NCBI GenBank assembly: GCA_040766135.1
Contig: JAXGRA010000005.1
Coordinates: 1-64,000, forward strand
Direction of reading: 5' to 3'
Source: JAGVSV01 sp040766135
Lineage (GTDB): Bacteria > Bacillota > Clostridia > Christensenellales > Aristaeellaceae
Length of the DNA stretch: 64,000 nucleotides
Positions 16,519 through 24,709 of this stretch are shown one piece after another (position 1 is the stretch's first letter; every line of letters starts with the position of its first letter). The notes below the pieces were generated by a model. The model ran no database searches, was not told the origin of the DNA, and saw only the letters and a program-made list of their open reading frames with translations. The translations under genes and the position numbers were made by a program.

Positions 16519-17145
16519 ATGCCAACCATTAATGTTGTCAATATGCAGGGTAAGCCGGCCGGCACCATGGAGCTGAATGAGGCTGTTTTCGGCGTTGAGC
16601 CCAATGTGGCCGCCATGCACCTGGTCGTCCGCTCCATCCTGGCCAGCCGTCGCCAGGGCACCCAAAGCGCTTTGACGCGCAGCATGGTGCGCGGCGGTGG
16701 CCGCAAGATTTATCGCCAGAAGGGCACTGGCCGTGCACGCCATCATGGCAATCGTGCGCCGCAGTTCCGTCATGGCGGCGTAGCGTTTGCTCCGCAGCCG
16801 CGCGACTATGTGGTCAACGTGCCTAAAAAGGTGCGCCGCCTGGCGCTCAGGAGCGCGTTGTCGGCCAAGTATAACGCCGGCGAAATGATCGTAGTAGATG
16901 AAATTAAGCTCAACGAAGTAAAGACCCGCGTGGTGGCCAAGATGCTCAATGACTTGGGCGTGACCAAGTCGGCGTTGATGGTGCTGCCCACTTTCGATGA
17001 CGGTGTGGTGCGTGCTTCGCGCAACATCAAGAAGCTGTATCAGGCGTCTGTCAACACCCTCAATGTGTATGACATCCTGCGCGCCGGCCAGCTCATCGTC
17101 ACCAAGGATGCGATTTCCGGTATTGAGGAGGTGTTCGCACAATGA
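16519..17145 (+). CDS. rplD: ribosomal protein L4
   Basis: 208 residues; lines the peptide exit tunnel. Family features: the SRRQGTQSALTRSMVRGGGRKIYRQKGTGRARHH loop (about 43-78) and the C-terminal Rossmann-like half with VVDEIKLNEVKTR and INTLNVYDILRAGQLIVTK-type ending. In proteobacteria L4 represses its own operon through the S10 leader, so it is the obvious candidate ligand if the leader here is autoregulatory. Overlaps rplW by four bases. Confidence 0.98.
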   Translation: MPTINVVNMQGKPAGTMELNEAVFGVEPNVAAMHLVVRSILASRRQGTQSALTRSMVRGGGRKIYRQKGTGRARHHGNRAPQFRHGGVAFAPQPRDYVVNVPKKVRRLALRSALSAKYNAGEMIVVDEIKLNEVKTRVVAKMLNDLGVTKSALMVLPTFDDGVVRASRNIKKLYQASVNTLNVYDILRAGQLIVTKDAISGIEEVFAQ

Positions 17146-17438
17146 AGAACCCCCATGACATCATCCTGCGCCCTGTACTTACCGAAAAGGGCTACGATGG
17201 CATCGCAGACAAGCGCTATGTGTTTGAAGTAGCGGTCAAAGCTAACAAGGTGGAGATCAAGCAGGCGCTGGAAGCCGTGTTTAAGGATATTAAAGTACAG
17301 CGCGTCAACACCCTGCGTACGCTGGGAAAGATCAAGCGCCAGGGCCGTACCCAGGGTCGCACTGCCGAAGTCAAGAAGGCCTATGTCACCCTCACGAAGG
17401 ACAGCAAGCCGATTGAATTCTTCGAAGGCATGATCTAA
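17142..17438 (+). CDS. rplW: ribosomal protein L23
   Basis: 98 residues, located at the tunnel exit, where it is a docking site for trigger factor and signal recognition particle. Seen: ILRPVLTEKGYDGI, YVFEVAVKANKVEIKQALEAVF and VQRVNTLRTLGKIKRQGRTQGRTAEVKKAYVTL. Its ATG overlaps the rplD stop (ATGA), so translation is coupled. Confidence 0.98.
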   Translation: MKNPHDIILRPVLTEKGYDGIADKRYVFEVAVKANKVEIKQALEAVFKDIKVQRVNTLRTLGKIKRQGRTQGRTAEVKKAYVTLTKDSKPIEFFEGMI

Positions 17439-17453
17439 GGGAGGAGAGACAAG

Positions 17454-18287
17454 ATGGCAATTCGTGTTTATAAGCCGACCTCGCCGGGACGCCGCCTGAT
17501 GAGCGTGCTCTCGTTTGAGGAAGTTACCCAAAAGGCTTCCGTCAAGTCCCTGCTGGCCCCCAACAAGAAACATGCGGGCCGCAACAAACAGGGCAAGATC
17601 ACCGTCCGCCATAAAGGCGGCGGCCATAAGACCAAGTATCGTCTGATCGATTTCAAACGCAACAAGCTCAACGTCCCGGCCAAGGTAGCCGGCATTGAGT
17701 ATGATCCCAACCGGTCGGCGTTTATCGCGCTGCTGCACTATCTGGATGGCGAAAAACGCTACATCCTGGCCCCCCTGGGCCTGAAGGTAGGCGACATGGT
17801 GGTGGCCGGTGAAGATGCCGACATCATCCCGGGCAATGCGCTGCCCATCGCCAACATCCCCGTGGGCACGCTGATTCACAACATCGAACTGCGCCCCGGC
17901 TCCGGCGGACAGCTGGTACGTTCGGCGGGCACCTATGCGCAGCTGATGGCCAAGGAAGGCTCCTACGCGCAGGTGCGTCTGCCCTCCGGTGAAGTGCGCC
18001 GCGTTCCGATCAATGGCTATGCCACCATCGGCACCGTTGGCAACACGGACCACGAAAACGTCCGCATCGGCAAGGCTGGCCGCAGCCGTAACATGGGCAT
18101 CCGCCCGACAGTACGCGGCTCGGTCATGAACCCGGTGGATCACCCGCACGGCGGCGGCGAGGGCAAATCGCCCATCGGCATGCCCAGCCCTGTGACCCCA
18201 TGGGGCAAGCCCGCGCTGGGTCTGAAAACCCGCAAGCGCAAGAAATACTCCAACCGCTTGATCGTCAAGCGCAGGAATGTGAAGTAA
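17454..18287 (+). CDS. rplB: ribosomal protein L2
   Basis: 277 residues; needed for subunit association and peptidyl-transferase centre assembly. Seen: YKPTSPGRRLMSVLSFEEVT, the RHKGGGHKTKYRLIDFKRNK RNA-binding region, and the C-terminal MNPVDHPHGGGEGKSPIG loop with its conserved histidine, near the active centre. Preceded by GGGAGGAGA. Confidence 0.98.
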   Translation: MAIRVYKPTSPGRRLMSVLSFEEVTQKASVKSLLAPNKKHAGRNKQGKITVRHKGGGHKTKYRLIDFKRNKLNVPAKVAGIEYDPNRSAFIALLHYLDGEKRYILAPLGLKVGDMVVAGEDADIIPGNALPIANIPVGTLIHNIELRPGSGGQLVRSAGTYAQLMAKEGSYAQVRLPSGEVRRVPINGYATIGTVGNTDHENVRIGKAGRSRNMGIRPTVRGSVMNPVDHPHGGGEGKSPIGMPSPVTPWGKPALGLKTRKRKKYSNRLIVKRRNVK

Positions 18288-18315
18288 CCCCGCGGGGTGA
18301 GAGGAGGAAACATCT

Positions 18316-18594
18316 GTGAGCCGTTCGATTAAAAAGGGCCCCTATGTAAGCGAAGCGCTGCTAAAACGCATCGTTGAAATGAATAAGACCGGCAAAAAGT
18401 CCGTCCTGAAAACCTGGTCGCGGGCAAGCACCATTTTCCCGGATTTCGTCGGACACACCATCGCTGTGCATGATGGCCGCAAGCATGTGCCGGTATATGT
18501 TACCGAGGATATGGTTGGCCACAAGCTGGGTGAATTTGCCCCCACGCGCACCTTCAGAGGGCATGCGGGCGAAAAAACCAGCGGCAGGAAGTAA
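18316..18594 (+). CDS. rpsS: ribosomal protein S19
   Basis: 92 residues, 30S head. Starts with GTG (18316) behind GAGGAGGAAA; the protein then begins SRSIKKGPYVSEALLKRI as expected for the family. Other features: TWSRASTIFPDFVGHTIAVHDGRKHVPVYVTEDMVGHKLGEFAPTR, where the family is almost invariant. Next to rplV. Confidence 0.97.
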   Translation: MSRSIKKGPYVSEALLKRIVEMNKTGKKSVLKTWSRASTIFPDFVGHTIAVHDGRKHVPVYVTEDMVGHKLGEFAPTRTFRGHAGEKTSGRK

Positions 18595-18608
18595 GGAGGA
18601 GGACATAC

Positions 18609-18992
18609 ATGGCAACCAACACCCAAAAGAAAGGACTGCGGCATGATGCCAACCGCGACCCGCGGCCCAAGGCGCATGCGCGGCATGTCCGCATCTCCTC
18701 CCGGAAGGTCAAGATTGTAATCGACCTGATTCGCGGCAAATCGGTGGATCAGGCGTTGGCCATCCTTGCGTTTACCCCCAAGGCAGCTTCGCCCATCGTA
18801 GCCAAATTGCTCAACAGCGCTATCGCCAATGCGGTAAACAATCAGGAAATGGATCGTTCGGCGCTGTATGTGGCGGAGATTTATGCCAACCCCGGCCCTA
18901 CGCTCAAACGGTACTTGCCGCGTGCACGCGGCAGTGCGGCGCCCATCCTGAAGCGCACAAGCCACATCAGCGTAGTGCTGGACCAGAAATAA
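18609..18992 (+). CDS. rplV: ribosomal protein L22
   Basis: 127 residues; its beta hairpin reaches into the exit tunnel (macrolide-binding region). Seen: ARHVRISSRKVKIVIDLIRGKSVDQALAIL and the C-terminal hairpin region GPTLKRYLPRARGSAAPILKRTSHISVVL. About 15 extra N-terminal residues (ATNTQKKGLRHDANRDPRP) precede the usual start of the fold. GGAGGAGG precedes the ATG. Confidence 0.97.
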   Translation: MATNTQKKGLRHDANRDPRPKAHARHVRISSRKVKIVIDLIRGKSVDQALAILAFTPKAASPIVAKLLNSAIANAVNNQEMDRSALYVAEIYANPGPTLKRYLPRARGSAAPILKRTSHISVVLDQK

Positions 18993-19007
18993 AAGGAGGG
19001 ACGCAGA

Positions 19008-19676
19008 ATGGGTCAGAAAGTAAATCCGCACGGCGCACGCGTAGGCGTAATTTTCGACTGGAGTACGCGCTGGTTTGCTGATAAAAAGTCGTTTGCTGAC
19101 AACCTGGTAGAGGACCATGAGATCCGCGAGGACCTCAAAAAGCGTTACTATCAGACCGGCATCAGCCGTATCGATATCGAGCGCAGCGCAGCGCGTATGA
19201 CAATTAACATCTTTACCGGCAAACCCGGTATGATCATTGGCCGCGGCGGCAAGGGCATTGAGGAGCTCAAGGCCTATGTTGAAAAGAAACTGGGCCGCTC
19301 GGTCAACATCAACATCATGGAGGTCAAGAACCCCGATGCTGATGCGCAGCTGGTGGCCGAGAACATTGCCCAGCAGCTGGAACGGCGTATTTCGTTCCGC
19401 CGTGCCATGAAGCAGAGCATTCAGCGCGCACTGCGCGCCGGCGCCAAGGGCATTAAGACCCAGGTCTCCGGCCGTCTGGGCGGCGCTGACATCGCCCGCA
19501 GCGAGCACTATCATGAGGGATCTATCCCGCTGCAGACGCTGCGTGCAAACATTGATTATGGCTTTGCCGAGGCCAAAACCACTTATGGTCGCCTGGGTGT
19601 CAAGGTCTGGGTGTATAAGGGACAGATTCTCCCGCAGGCCAAGAAATCCCGCGTCCGCACCGAAGGAGGCAAGTAA
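19008..19676 (+). CDS. rpsC: ribosomal protein S3
   Basis: 222 residues; mRNA entry site of the 30S subunit and helicase activity. Features: MGQKVNPHGARVG start, KH domain with GMIIGRGGKGIEELKAYVEKKLGR (about 75-98), and the C-terminal domain SGRLGGADIARSEHYHEGSIPLQTLRANIDYG. Length and order are normal for the S10 operon. Confidence 0.98.
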   Translation: MGQKVNPHGARVGVIFDWSTRWFADKKSFADNLVEDHEIREDLKKRYYQTGISRIDIERSAARMTINIFTGKPGMIIGRGGKGIEELKAYVEKKLGRSVNINIMEVKNPDADAQLVAENIAQQLERRISFRRAMKQSIQRALRAGAKGIKTQVSGRLGGADIARSEHYHEGSIPLQTLRANIDYGFAEAKTTYGRLGVKVWVYKGQILPQAKKSRVRTEGGK

Positions 19677-19679
19677 CCC

Positions 19680-20117
19680 ATGTTGATGCCCAAGAGAGTT
19701 AAGCACCGCAAGCAGTTCCGCGGACGCATGAAAGGCAAAGCGCACCGTGGCAACGTGGTCAGCTATGGCGATTACGGCCTGGTTGCGATGCAGCCGAGCT
19801 GGGTGACCAGCCAGCAGATTGAGGCAGCCCGTATTGCGCTTACGCGTCATACCAAGCGCGGCGGCCAGGTCTGGATCAAGATTTTCCCGGACAAGCCTGT
19901 CACTGAAAAGCCTGCCGAAACCCGCATGGGTTCGGGCAAGGGTTCTCCCGAATACTGGGTAGCAGTTGTGAAGCCCGGCCGTGTGATGTTTGAGGTAGGC
20001 GGCGTAGACGAAGCTGTAGCGCGTCAGGCCCTGACGCTGGCAGCGTCCAAACTGCCGCTGAAGACAAAGATCATGTCGCGTGAGCAGCTCAATCCCAAGG
20101 ATGGCGGTGAAAATTAA
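19680..20117 (+). CDS. rplP: ribosomal protein L16
   Basis: 145 residues; organises the A-site tRNA region of 50S. Family start MPKRVKHRKQFRGRMKGKAHRGN is seen after two extra residues (ML), so ATG 19686 is an alternative start. AAGGAGGCAAG within the end of rpsC serves as RBS for either. Other motifs: GGQVWIKIFPDKPVTEKPAETRMGSGKGSPEYWVAVVKPGRVMFE. The stop overlaps rpmC as TAATG. Confidence 0.97.
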   Translation: MLMPKRVKHRKQFRGRMKGKAHRGNVVSYGDYGLVAMQPSWVTSQQIEAARIALTRHTKRGGQVWIKIFPDKPVTEKPAETRMGSGKGSPEYWVAVVKPGRVMFEVGGVDEAVARQALTLAASKLPLKTKIMSREQLNPKDGGEN

Positions 20118-20314
20118 TGAAAGTCAGCGAATTTACATCCATGAAGCCGGAGGAATTGACGGCCAAGATCGCCGAGTTAAAGAGCGAGCTGTTCAACCTT
20201 CGCTTCCGCCTGGCTACCGGCCAGCTGGAAAACACCATGCAAATTACCGCGGTCAAGCGTGACATCGCGCGCGCCCTGACCGTACAGACCCAGGCGCTCA
20301 AGAAGAAAGCGTGA
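20117..20314 (+). CDS. rpmC: ribosomal protein L29
   Basis: 65 residues, two-helix protein at the tunnel exit beside L23. Seen: MKPEELTAKIAELKSELFNLRFRLATGQLENTMQITAVKRDIARALTV, the family hallmark. Its start overlaps the rplP stop by one base; short for an ORF but unmistakable. Confidence 0.96.
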   Translation: MKVSEFTSMKPEELTAKIAELKSELFNLRFRLATGQLENTMQITAVKRDIARALTVQTQALKKKA

Positions 20315-20328
20315 AAGGAGGCAGGTTC

Positions 20329-20592
20329 ATGGAAGGCACCACTCGAGGCATCCGCAAGACCCGCACGGGCGTTGTGGTAAGCGACAAGATGGACAAGACG
20401 ATCGTCGTGGCTACCAGCACTTTGACACGGCACGAACTGTACGGCAAAATCATGAAGCGCACCAGCAAGGTGAAGGCGCATGACGAGCTGAACCAGTGCT
20501 CTGTGGGCGACAAAGTCCGCATTGCAGAGACCAGGCCCCTTTCTAAGGATAAGCATTGGCGGCTGGTCGAGGTTATCGAAAAGGCGAAGTAA
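20329..20592 (+). CDS. rpsQ: ribosomal protein S17
   Basis: 87 residues, OB fold, primary 16S rRNA binder. ATG 20329 is chosen: AAAGGAGG lies nine bases upstream and the protein then starts MEGTTRGIRKTRTGVVVSDKMDKTIVV as in relatives. A GTG 18 bases earlier would translate the ribosome-binding site itself. The TSKVKAHDELNQCSVGDKVRIAETRPLSKDKHWRLVEVIEKA end is typical. Confidence 0.96.
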   Translation: MEGTTRGIRKTRTGVVVSDKMDKTIVVATSTLTRHELYGKIMKRTSKVKAHDELNQCSVGDKVRIAETRPLSKDKHWRLVEVIEKAK

Positions 20593-20667
20593 GCCCGATC
20601 ACACAGGCGACCTCTCATGGGCCCAGGGCCACATGATGAGGATTTGATAAAGGAGGAAACCCGTACT

Positions 20668-21036
20668 ATGATTCAGCCGCAATCGCGACTCAAGGTCGCC
20701 GACAACTCCGGCGCTAAGGAAATCATGTGCATTCGGGTGCTGGGCGGCTCTTTCCGCCGTACAGCATCGATTGGCGATGTGATTGTCGCCAGCGTGAAGA
20801 CCGCTACGCCGGGCGGCCAGGTGAAGAAGGGTGACGTAATTCGGGCGGTTATTGTCCGCACGGCCAAGCAGCGTCGCAGGCCGGATGGCAGCTACATCCG
20901 TTTTGACGACAATGCCGCTGTGATCATCGGGGCCGACAAGCAGCCCCGTGGCACCCGTATCTTTGGGCCGGTCGCCCGCGAACTGCGCGAGAGAGATTAT
21001 ATGCGCATTATCTCGCTTGCCCCCGAAGTTCTGTAA
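20668..21036 (+). CDS. rplN: ribosomal protein L14
   Basis: 122 residues, exactly the family length; forms bridges to the 30S subunit and is the target of RsfS, encoded at 32540. Starts MIQPQSRLKVADNSGAKEIMCIRVLGG and ends EVL. The ATG follows AAAGGAGGAAA; the open frame upstream (to 20617) only reads the 75-base gap after rpsQ. First gene of the spc portion. Confidence 0.98.
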   Translation: MIQPQSRLKVADNSGAKEIMCIRVLGGSFRRTASIGDVIVASVKTATPGGQVKKGDVIRAVIVRTAKQRRRPDGSYIRFDDNAAVIIGADKQPRGTRIFGPVARELRERDYMRIISLAPEVL

Positions 21037-21046
21037 GGAGGACACG

Positions 21047-21364
21047 ATGAAAGTACACGTAAAGACCAAGGACGAAGTCATCGTTATCGCGGGCAAGGAT
21101 AAAGGCAAGAAGGGCAAGGTGCTCAACGTCAACCCCGCTCAGGGCCGTGTAACGGTTGAAGGCGTGGCCATGGTGACCAAACACCAGAAATCCCGTGCCC
21201 AGGGCCAGCCCGGCGGTATCATCCACAAGGAAGCCGCCATTGATGCCAGCAATGTGATGCTTGTTTGCCAAAAATGCGGCAAGCCCTCGCGCGCAGGCGT
21301 CAAGGTGCAGGAAGACGGCAAAAAGATCCGTATCTGCAAAAAATGCAATCAGCAAATTGATTAA
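21047..21364 (+). CDS. rplX: ribosomal protein L24, zinc-ribbon form
   Basis: 105 residues, assembly initiator. KOW motif DEVIVIAGKDKGKKGKVLNV near the N-terminus. The C-terminal part has CQKCGK...CKKC, the zinc-binding version found in many Bacillota. ATG 21047 sits six bases after AAGGAGG. Confidence 0.97.
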   Translation: MKVHVKTKDEVIVIAGKDKGKKGKVLNVNPAQGRVTVEGVAMVTKHQKSRAQGQPGGIIHKEAAIDASNVMLVCQKCGKPSRAGVKVQEDGKKIRICKKCNQQID

Positions 21365-21380
21365 CAAGGAGGAATAGCAG

Positions 21381-21923
21381 ATGGCAACCCGTTTGAAAGA
21401 AAAATACCTGGCCGAAGCTGTCCCTGCCTTGCAGCAGAAGTACGGCTACAAGAACGTCATGCAGATTCCCAAGCTGGAAAAGGTTATCATCAACATGGGC
21501 TTGGGCGACTGCAAAGACAACGCCAAGGCGCTGGAAAACGCCGTGGCGGAGCTCACCCAGATTGCGGGTCAGAAGCCCGTGGTCACCAAAGCCAAGAAAT
21601 CCATCGCCAACTTCAAACTGCGCGAAGGCATGAATGTTGGTGCCAAGGTAACCCTGCGCGGCGAGCGCATGGAGGAGTTTGTGGACAAGCTGGTAAACAT
21701 CGTTTTGCCGCGCGTGCGCGACTTCCGTGGCGTTTCCAACAAGGCCTTTGACGGCCGTGGCAACTATGCCTTGGGCCTGCGCGAGCAGTTGATCTTCCCC
21801 GAAATCAACTATGACAAGGTGGAAAAGATCCGTGGCATGGAAGTCATTTTTGTAACGACCGCTCACACCGACGAAGAAGCCATGACGCTTCTGTCGCTGT
21901 TGGGCATGCCGTTCGCGCAGTAA
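21381..21923 (+). CDS. rplE: ribosomal protein L5
   Basis: 180 residues, binds 5S rRNA in the central protuberance. Features: MQIPKLEKVIINMGLGDCKDNAKALENAVAEL, GQKPVVTKAKKSIANFKLREGM and DFRGVSNKAFDGRGNYALGLREQLIFPEI. Normal length; next to rpsN as in other spc operons. Confidence 0.98.
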   Translation: MATRLKEKYLAEAVPALQQKYGYKNVMQIPKLEKVIINMGLGDCKDNAKALENAVAELTQIAGQKPVVTKAKKSIANFKLREGMNVGAKVTLRGERMEEFVDKLVNIVLPRVRDFRGVSNKAFDGRGNYALGLREQLIFPEINYDKVEKIRGMEVIFVTTAHTDEEAMTLLSLLGMPFAQ

Positions 21924-21935
21924 AGGAGAGGTATT

Positions 21936-22121
21936 ATGGCAAAGACTAGCCAAGTAGTCCGTCAGTCCAGGCCCGCCAAGTTCAGCACACGCGCCTATAC
22001 GCGTTGCCGCCTGTGTGGCCGCCCGCACGCGGTGCTGCGCCGCTACGGCCTGTGCCGTATCTGCTTCCGCGAACTGGCCTATAAAGGACAGATTCCCGGC
22101 GTCCGCAAAGCAAGCTGGTAA
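21936..22121 (+). CDS. rpsN: ribosomal protein S14, zinc form (type Z)
   Basis: 61 residues: the short S14 with CRLC (24-27) and CRIC (40-43), which bind one zinc. The long zinc-free paralogue made under zinc starvation is not in this window. Ends with the invariant GQIPGVRKASW. Preceded by AAAGGAGAGG. Confidence 0.97.
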   Translation: MAKTSQVVRQSRPAKFSTRAYTRCRLCGRPHAVLRRYGLCRICFRELAYKGQIPGVRKASW

Positions 22122-22150
22122 GCACGTCTGAACGCAGTAAGGAGGTTTCC

Positions 22151-22555
22151 ATGGTTGTAAACGATCCCATCGCCGATATGCTTACCCGCATCCGCAACGC
22201 GCAGATTGCCAAGCATGAAACGGTGTGCATCCCTGCCAGCAAGTCCAAGAAGGCTATTGCCAGGATTTTGTTGGAAGAGGGTTATGTAAAGAATTATGAG
22301 CTGGTGGACGATGACGGCCATCCGCAGATTAAGTTGACGCTCAAGTACTTGGGCGACAGGCAGCAGCAGCCCGTCATTGCGGGCCTCAAGCGCATCAGCA
22401 AGCCCGGCCTGCGGGTTTATGCCCGCAGCGAAGAACTGCCCAAGGTGTTGGGCGGCCTGGGTATTGCCATTGTGTCCACGTCCAAAGGCCTGATGACCGA
22501 CCGGTTGGCTCGCCAGGGCAACCTGGGCGGCGAAGTGCTGGCCTACATCTGGTAA
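22151..22555 (+). CDS. rpsH: ribosomal protein S8
   Basis: 134 residues; binds the central domain of 16S rRNA and in Escherichia coli represses the spc operon. Seen: DPIADMLTRIRNAQIAKHETVCIPASKSKKAIARIL and the C-terminal ISTSKGLM-type motif (here VSTSKGLMTDRLARQGNLGGEVLAYIW). RBS AAGGAGG. Confidence 0.98.
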   Translation: MVVNDPIADMLTRIRNAQIAKHETVCIPASKSKKAIARILLEEGYVKNYELVDDDGHPQIKLTLKYLGDRQQQPVIAGLKRISKPGLRVYARSEELPKVLGGLGIAIVSTSKGLMTDRLARQGNLGGEVLAYIW

Positions 22556-22582
22556 CCGGAATCACGTAAGAGAGGTGCAAGA

Positions 22583-23122
22583 ATGTCTCGTATAGGAAAA
22601 CTGCCGATTTCTGTGCCCGCAGGCGTGACGGTGACCATCGATGACCATAACCTGGTCGTCGTCAAGGGCCCCAAAGGCACGCTGCAGCAACAGGTCAATC
22701 CGGACATCAAACTTTCGCTGGAGAACGGGGTGCTGACCCTGACTCGCCCCAGCGATGCAAAACCCCACAAATCCATGCACGGTTTGTACCGCACGTTGGT
22801 GCATAACATGGTTGTGGGTGTCACCACGGGCTTTGAAAAAGCGCTGGAGCTGGTGGGTACCGGTTACCGTGCGCAGGTGGATGGCAACAAGCTGACGCTC
22901 AACGTGGGCTATTCCCACCCGATCGTCTTTGAAGCGCCGGAGGGCGTAACCTTTGCCACCCCCGCCCCCACACAGATCGTTGTGCGTGGCATCGACAAGC
23001 AGGTGGTTGGTAACCTGGCCGCCGATATCCGTGCCACACGCAAACCCGAACCCTACCTGGGCAAGGGCGTTAAATATCAGGATGAGCAGATCCGCCGCAA
23101 GGTGGGTAAGGCCGCCAAGTAA
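22583..23122 (+). CDS. rplF: ribosomal protein L6
   Basis: 179 residues, two tandem related domains; sits near the factor-binding site. Starts MSRIGKLPISVPAGVTVTID and ends in the conserved GIDKQVVGNLAADIRATRKPEPYLGKGVKYQDEQIRRKVGKAAK. Normal in every respect. Confidence 0.98.
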   Translation: MSRIGKLPISVPAGVTVTIDDHNLVVVKGPKGTLQQQVNPDIKLSLENGVLTLTRPSDAKPHKSMHGLYRTLVHNMVVGVTTGFEKALELVGTGYRAQVDGNKLTLNVGYSHPIVFEAPEGVTFATPAPTQIVVRGIDKQVVGNLAADIRATRKPEPYLGKGVKYQDEQIRRKVGKAAK

Positions 23123-23143
23123 CAGGAAAGGGAGTGAACGCAA

Positions 23144-23512
23144 ATGTTTCATAAGCGCGACCGTAATGATGTGCGCCTGATCCGGCACGCACGTGTGCGC
23201 AAGAAGATCAGCGGCACGCCCGACATGCCGCGGCTATGTGTATTCCGCAGCAACCAGTTTATCTACGCACAGTTGATTGACGATACCCAGGGCATCACCC
23301 TGGCGCAGGCAAACAGCCAGGAAGCGTCTCTGAAGGACGAACTCGCCGGCAAGAAAAAGGTTGAGCAGTCCAAACTGGTAGGCAAGCTGATCGCTCAGCG
23401 TGCGCTGGATAAGGGGATTACCACAGTGGTATTTGACCGTGGCGGCTATGTGTATACTGGCCGTGTGGCGTCCCTGGCCGAAGGCGCGCGTGAAGCGGGC
23501 CTCAAGTTCTGA
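23144..23512 (+). CDS. rplR: ribosomal protein L18
   Basis: 122 residues, 5S rRNA binder with L5. Seen: RHARVRKKISGTPDMPRLCVFRSNQFIYAQLIDDTQGITLAQA and the end DRGGYVYTGRVASLAEGAREAGLKF. Preceded by AAAGGGAGTGA. Confidence 0.98.
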   Translation: MFHKRDRNDVRLIRHARVRKKISGTPDMPRLCVFRSNQFIYAQLIDDTQGITLAQANSQEASLKDELAGKKKVEQSKLVGKLIAQRALDKGITTVVFDRGGYVYTGRVASLAEGAREAGLKF

Positions 23513-23533
23513 CAAGGGAGGAAGCGAGAAAGC

Positions 23534-24061
23534 ATGCAACGCAGGGATAGAGACAATAGAGACCGCCGGGATCGCGACGAGCAGAACGAGTTTCAGGAGA
23601 AGCTGGTTAGCGTAAACCGCGTTGTGAAGGTCGTTAAGGGCGGCCGGAACTTCCGCTTTGCGGCGCTGGTTGTGGTAGGCGATGGCAAGGGCCGCGTGGG
23701 CGCGGGCATTGGCAAGGCCGTGGAAATCCCGGAGGCCATTCGCAAGGGTGTTGAGAAGGCCAAGAAAAACCTGCTCAACGTGCCCATCGTGGGCACCACC
23801 ATTCCGCACCACAGCACCGGATACTTTGGCACGTCCAAGGTCATCCTGCTGCCGGCCGAGGAAGGCTCGGGTGTGATTGCAGGCGGCGCTGCGCGCGCCG
23901 TGCTGGAGCTGGCGGGCATTCGGGACATCCGCACCAAGTCCTACGGCAGCAGCAACCCGATCAACACCGTCAAGGCAACCCTGGAAGGCTTGCGCCAGCT
24001 GCGCTCGGCCGAACAGGTGGCCCGGATGCGCGGCAAAACTGTCGAAGAGATCCTGGGCTGA
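23534..24061 (+). CDS. rpsE: ribosomal protein S5
   Basis: 175 residues, 30S decoding fidelity. N-terminal charged extension QRRDRDNRDRRDRDEQNE precedes the double-stranded RNA-binding fold (LVSVNRVVKVVKGGRNFRFAALVVVGDGKGRVGAGIGKA) and the S5 C-terminal domain (IRTKSYGSSNPINTVKATLEGL). RBS GGGAGGAAG. Confidence 0.98.
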   Translation: MQRRDRDNRDRRDRDEQNEFQEKLVSVNRVVKVVKGGRNFRFAALVVVGDGKGRVGAGIGKAVEIPEAIRKGVEKAKKNLLNVPIVGTTIPHHSTGYFGTSKVILLPAEEGSGVIAGGAARAVLELAGIRDIRTKSYGSSNPINTVKATLEGLRQLRSAEQVARMRGKTVEEILG

Positions 24062-24070
24062 GGAGGTCAC

Positions 24071-24253
24071 ATGAAACTAAAAGTTACGCTGGTTAAATCT
24101 CCGATTTCCAGCCTGCAACGTCATATTGATACCGTCAAGGCGCTGGGGCTGCGTAAAATTGGGCAGAGTAAAATTCACAACGACAACCCCGCCATCCGCG
24201 GGCAGATCTTCGCAGTGAAGCATTTGGTTACTGTTGAGGAGATCAAGGAGTAA
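24071..24253 (+). CDS. rpmD: ribosomal protein L30
   Basis: 60 residues, single-domain L30 with KVTLVKSPISSLQRHIDTVKALGLRKIGQSKIHNDNPAIRGQI. The gene is small but in its usual place between rpsE and rplO, with GAGGAGG just before the ATG. Confidence 0.97.
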   Translation: MKLKVTLVKSPISSLQRHIDTVKALGLRKIGQSKIHNDNPAIRGQIFAVKHLVTVEEIKE

Positions 24254-24267
24254 GGAGGACGTCCCTC

Positions 24268-24708
24268 ATGAAATTGCACGAGTTGAAACCCGCACCGGGT
24301 TCTACTACTGCACCGAAGCGCCTCGGCCGAGGCGTAGGCTCTGGTCTTGGCAAGACCTCTGGCAAGGGTCACAAAGGTGCCAAGGCTCGCTCGGGCGGCG
24401 GCAAAGCCCCCGGCTTTGAAGGCGGCCAGATGCCCTTGACCCGCCGCGTACCCAAAAGCGGCTTTGTGAACATTTTCCGCAAGGAATATGCCACGGTAAA
24501 CCTGTCGGCGCTGGAATGCTTTGAAGACGGCGCTGTAGTGACGATTGACACCCTGAAGGAACTGGGCCTGGTCAAACAGGTCAAAGACGGCGTTAAGATC
24601 TTGGGCGGGGGCGAAATCACCCGCAAGCTGACCGTACAGGTGACCAAGTTCACCGCGTCGGCCAAAGAAAAGATCGAAGCGGCCGGCGGCAAGGCCGAGG
24701 AGGTCTGA
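24268..24708 (+). CDS. rplO: ribosomal protein L15
   Basis: 146 residues. N-terminal tail rich in Gly/Lys (RLGRGVGSGLGKTSGKGHKGAKARSGGGKAPGFEGGQMPLTRRVPKSGF) threads into 23S rRNA. The globular C-terminal half ends in VTKFTASAKEKIEAAGGKAEEV. One base separates its stop from secY. Confidence 0.98.
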   Translation: MKLHELKPAPGSTTAPKRLGRGVGSGLGKTSGKGHKGAKARSGGGKAPGFEGGQMPLTRRVPKSGFVNIFRKEYATVNLSALECFEDGAVVTIDTLKELGLVKQVKDGVKILGGGEITRKLTVQVTKFTASAKEKIEAAGGKAEEV

Positions 24709-24709
24709 C

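Noticed and set aside
17040..18149. 369-codon minus-strand frame opposite rplW and rplB
   Set aside because: Antisense shadow with low-complexity composition (Ala, His, Gln), no ribosome-binding site.
18342..19850. 502-codon minus-strand frame across rpsS, rplV, rpsC and rplP
   Set aside because: Antisense shadow of four ribosomal genes; no start signal or recognisable domain.
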